This document shows, in pieces, positions 61,845 through 64,000 of a stretch of DNA of 64,000 nt (positions within the stretch are counted from its first letter, which is position 1; every line of letters begins with the position of its first letter). Both the position numbers and the translations under genes were made by a program. Below the pieces are notes generated by a model. The model worked only from the letters and a program-made list of their open reading frames with translations. It was not told the origin of the DNA and did no database searches. This DNA comes from Bradyrhizobium sp. CCGUVB1N3 (GTDB taxonomy: Bacteria; Pseudomonadota; Alphaproteobacteria; Rhizobiales; Xanthobacteraceae), in assembly GCF_024199925.1 (NCBI RefSeq), contig NZ_JANADR010000001.1, positions 4,708,501-4,772,500 of the forward strand, in the 5' to 3' direction.

Positions 61845-62645
61845 ATGAAACTGACCCAGGAGCAATTGGAGTTCTTCCACCGCGAGGGCTGGCTGTTCCT
61901 CCCCGAGCTGTTCAGCCAGGACGAGGTCGATTTCCTCGCGCGCGAAGCGGTCGGCATCTACGACGGTGAGCGGCCCGAGGTCTGGCGCGAAAAGAGCGGC
62001 GCGCCGCGCACGGCCTTTGCCGCGCATCTCTACAACGAAGCCTTCGGCGTGCTGGGCAGGCATCCGCGCATGATCGAGCCGGTCGAGCAGGTGTTCGGCG
62101 AGCCCGTCTACATGCATCAGTTCAAGATCAACGCGAAATCGGCCTTCACCGGCGACGTCTGGCAGTGGCACCAGGACTACGGCACCTGGAAGCGCGACGA
62201 CGGCATGCCCGAGCCGCGCGCGATGAACATCGCGATCTTCCTCGACGAGGTGATGCCGATCAACGGTCCGCTGATGCTGGTGCCGCGCAGCCAGAACGCC
62301 GGCGATCTCGCGGCCTCGCACGACCTTGCGACCACATCCTATCCGCTGTGGACGCTGGACGAGGAGACGGTGACGCGCCTCGTCAAGCAGGGTGGCATCG
62401 TCGCGCCGACCGGCAAGGGTGGCGGCATGCTGATGTTCCACGGCAATCTCGTGCACGGATCGAGCGGCAACATCACGCCCTACCCGCGCAAGATCGTGTA
62501 CCTGACGCTGAACGCGGTCTCGAACTATATTCGCACGCCGACGCGGCCGGAGTACATCGCGCACCGCGACTTTGCGCCGATCAAGACCGTCGACGACGAC
62601 GCGCTGCTGCGGTTGGCGCGTGCGCCGCGGCAGGCGGCGGAGTAA
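61845..62645 (+). CDS. Phytanoyl-CoA dioxygenase (PhyH) family protein
   Basis: 266 residues from ATG at 61845, with GGAGG at 61831-61835; an ATG at 61836 abuts that site and is unlikely. It is an Fe(II)/2-oxoglutarate oxygenase fold: FHREGWLFLPELFSQDEVDFL at the start, iron ligands in WQWHQDYG (H109, D111) and FHGNLVHGSSGN (H204), then a 2-oxoglutarate-binding candidate Arg in NYIRTPTRPEY. IFLDEVMPINGPLMLVPRSQ is typical of EctD/PhyH members. It would hydroxylate a small substrate. Follows the GntR gene by 140 bp. Confidence 0.9.
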   Translation: MKLTQEQLEFFHREGWLFLPELFSQDEVDFLAREAVGIYDGERPEVWREKSGAPRTAFAAHLYNEAFGVLGRHPRMIEPVEQVFGEPVYMHQFKINAKSAFTGDVWQWHQDYGTWKRDDGMPEPRAMNIAIFLDEVMPINGPLMLVPRSQNAGDLAASHDLATTSYPLWTLDEETVTRLVKQGGIVAPTGKGGGMLMFHGNLVHGSSGNITPYPRKIVYLTLNAVSNYIRTPTRPEYIAHRDFAPIKTVDDDALLRLARAPRQAAE

Positions 62646-62652
62646 ACAGGTC

Positions 62653-62816
62653 TCGTGCCCCGGACGCAGCGCAGCGCCAGAAGCGCGTTTACGCGCGTCT
62701 TCGACGCGCTATGGCGGCGCGCTGCTGAGCCGGGGCCCACGCCGCTTGGGCTGCTCCCTCACTGGGTCCCGGCTCTGCGGAGCAGCGTTACACGCTGCAC
62801 CGCGTCCGGGACACGA
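62653..62816. repeat. Palindromic intergenic repeat carrying an intact IS110 target
   Basis: TCGTGCCCCGGACGC at the left and GCGTCCGGGACACGA at the right form the outer arms. The inner part includes TGGGTCCCGGCTCTGCG (62763-62779), the uninterrupted form of the site occupied by the IS110 element at 52.7-53.8 kb. Confidence 0.8.
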
Positions 62817-62838
62817 TAGTCGCACTGGATATTCCCCC

Positions 62839-64000
62839 ATGAACCTCTTCCACCTCCTCCAAGCCCGCGCCGCCACCGGCAAGCCGGTGCGCGTGGCGCT
62901 GATCGGCGCCGGCAAGTTCGGCTCGATGTTCCTGTCGCAGGTGCCACATGTGCCGGGACTGGAGGTGCCTGTCATCGTCGATCTCGACCGCGACCGTGCG
63001 CGCGAGGCGTGCCGCACCGTCGGTTGGGATACGGAGCGCATCGCCGCCACCAGCTTCACCGACGACGGCGTGCGCGCCATCAATGGCCCGATCGACGTCG
63101 TGGTCGAGGCGACCGGCAATCCCGCCGTCGGCATCCGCCACGCGCGTGCGGCGATCGCGGCCGGCAAGCACATCGTGATGGTCAATGTCGAAGCCGATGT
63201 GCTGGCGGGCCCACTGCTCGCGCAGGAAGCGCGCAAGGCCGGAGTCGTCTACTCGCTCGCCTATGGCGACCAGCCGGCATTGACAGCCGAGATGGTCGAC
63301 TGGGCGCGCGCGACCGGCTTTCGCGTGGTCGCGGCCGGCAAGGGCACGAAATATCTGCCGGCCTATCACGACGTGACGCCGGATGGCGTCTGGCAGCATT
63401 ATGGCCTCACCGCAGGCGAGGCGCAGTCTGCGGGGATGAATCCGCAGATGTTCAATTCCTTCCTCGACGGCACCAAGTCGGCAATCGAGATGGCGGCGAT
63501 CGCCAATGCCTGCACGCTGGATGTGCCTGCGGATGGTTTGTTGTTTCCGCCCTGCGGCGTCGACGATCTGCCGCACATCATGCGGCCGCGCGACAAAGGC
63601 GGCGTGCTGGAGAGATCCGGCGTGGTGGAAGTGGTGTCCTCGCTCGAGCGCGACGGCCGGCCGGTGTTTCGTGACCTGCGCTGGGGTGTCTATGTCGTTC
63701 TGGAGGCGCCGAACGATTACGCCGCCGACTGCTTCAGGCAATACGGCCTGAAGACCGACGCGAGCGGCCGGTATGCTGCGATGTACAAGCCCTATCATCT
63801 GATCGGGCTGGAGCTGAACATCTCGGTGCTGTCAGCGGCGCTGCGGGGCGAACCCACGGGCCAGGCGACAGGCTTCCGCGGCGATGTCGCCGCGGTCGCC
63901 AAGCGCAATCTACGCGCAGGCGAGATGCTTGACGGGGAAGGCGGTTACACGGTGTGGGGCAAGCTGATGCCGGCAGCGAGCAGTTTGAAGATCGGCGCGC
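62839..64000 (+). CDS. NAD(P)-binding, homoserine-dehydrogenase-like protein with SAF-type region (3' end outside window)
   Basis: The frame is open from ATG at 62839 to the window end (387 codons). The N-terminal Rossmann domain is VRVALIGAGKFGSMFLSQV, VDLDRDRARE and DVVVEATGNPAVG, with HIVMVNVEADVLAGPLLA as in homoserine dehydrogenase-like proteins. The C-terminal visible part (AAVAKRNLRAGEMLDGEGGYTVWGKL) is the SAF-like stretch found in proteins often annotated as FlgA-like or SAF-domain oxidoreductases. The reaction is unknown, probably sugar-acid metabolism. Confidence 0.85.
   Translation, partial: MNLFHLLQARAATGKPVRVALIGAGKFGSMFLSQVPHVPGLEVPVIVDLDRDRAREACRTVGWDTERIAATSFTDDGVRAINGPIDVVVEATGNPAVGIRHARAAIAAGKHIVMVNVEADVLAGPLLAQEARKAGVVYSLAYGDQPALTAEMVDWARATGFRVVAAGKGTKYLPAYHDVTPDGVWQHYGLTAGEAQSAGMNPQMFNSFLDGTKSAIEMAAIANACTLDVPADGLLFPPCGVDDLPHIMRPRDKGGVLERSGVVEVVSSLERDGRPVFRDLRWGVYVVLEAPNDYAADCFRQYGLKTDASGRYAAMYKPYHLIGLELNISVLSAALRGEPTGQATGFRGDVAAVAKRNLRAGEMLDGEGGYTVWGKLMPAASSLKIGA

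Overview
The window is high-GC alphaproteobacterial DNA that looks like a Bradyrhizobium-type soil bacterium. This is inferred from the protein families (DUF2252, fused LivHM permease, XylR_N/V4R regulators, large sets of SDR, GMC and MBL enzymes), from the rhizobial form of the initiator tRNA, and from the many intergenic palindromes familiar from that group. No 16S or other species marker is present.

Layout. 0-20.9 kb is envelope-related: the end of a lytic transglycosylase, a DUF2252 protein, an alpha/alpha-toroid secreted protein, three autotransporters in a row on the minus strand (two are a tandem duplication) flanked by three AraC-family regulators, then two large modular peptidoglycan hydrolases that share an unfamiliar C-terminal module. 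A broken copy of that module lies at 4.1-4.4 kb. 21-30.5 kb is a divergent ethanolamine module: a MocR-type regulator plus FAD oxidoreductase on the minus strand, and a four-gene PotABCD-like importer followed by eutB and eutC on the plus strand. 30.8-36.5 kb is an aryl-alcohol module: aldehyde dehydrogenase, alcohol dehydrogenase and esterase on the minus strand behind a good sigma-54 promoter, divergent from a XylR/DmpR-like activator.

36.8-47.0 kb looks like a small decayed genomic island. It ends at the 3' end of an initiator tRNA-Met gene, the 14-bp tRNA tail is repeated at the far end, and a serine-recombinase remnant and an MFS remnant sit inside next to the tRNA. Its cargo is a six-gene minus-strand operon (dihydroxyacetophenone-dioxygenase-like cupin, GMC oxidoreductase, Liv-type ABC importer) divergent from a second XylR-like regulator that has lost the GAFTGA loop but has two UAS-like palindromes in front of it.

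47-64 kb looks like core chromosome. It holds single metabolic genes (GMC, SDR, MBL, FAH, GST, Ogt, alpha/beta hydrolases, M20 peptidase, GntR, PhyH, SAF/NAD-binding protein) separated by large palindromic repeats. One palindrome has been split by an IS110-family element. The only sizeable non-coding end of this IS folds into two loops whose guide segments match the target flanks and the element ends, which is the architecture of a bridge RNA. An uninterrupted copy of the target lies at 62.76 kb.
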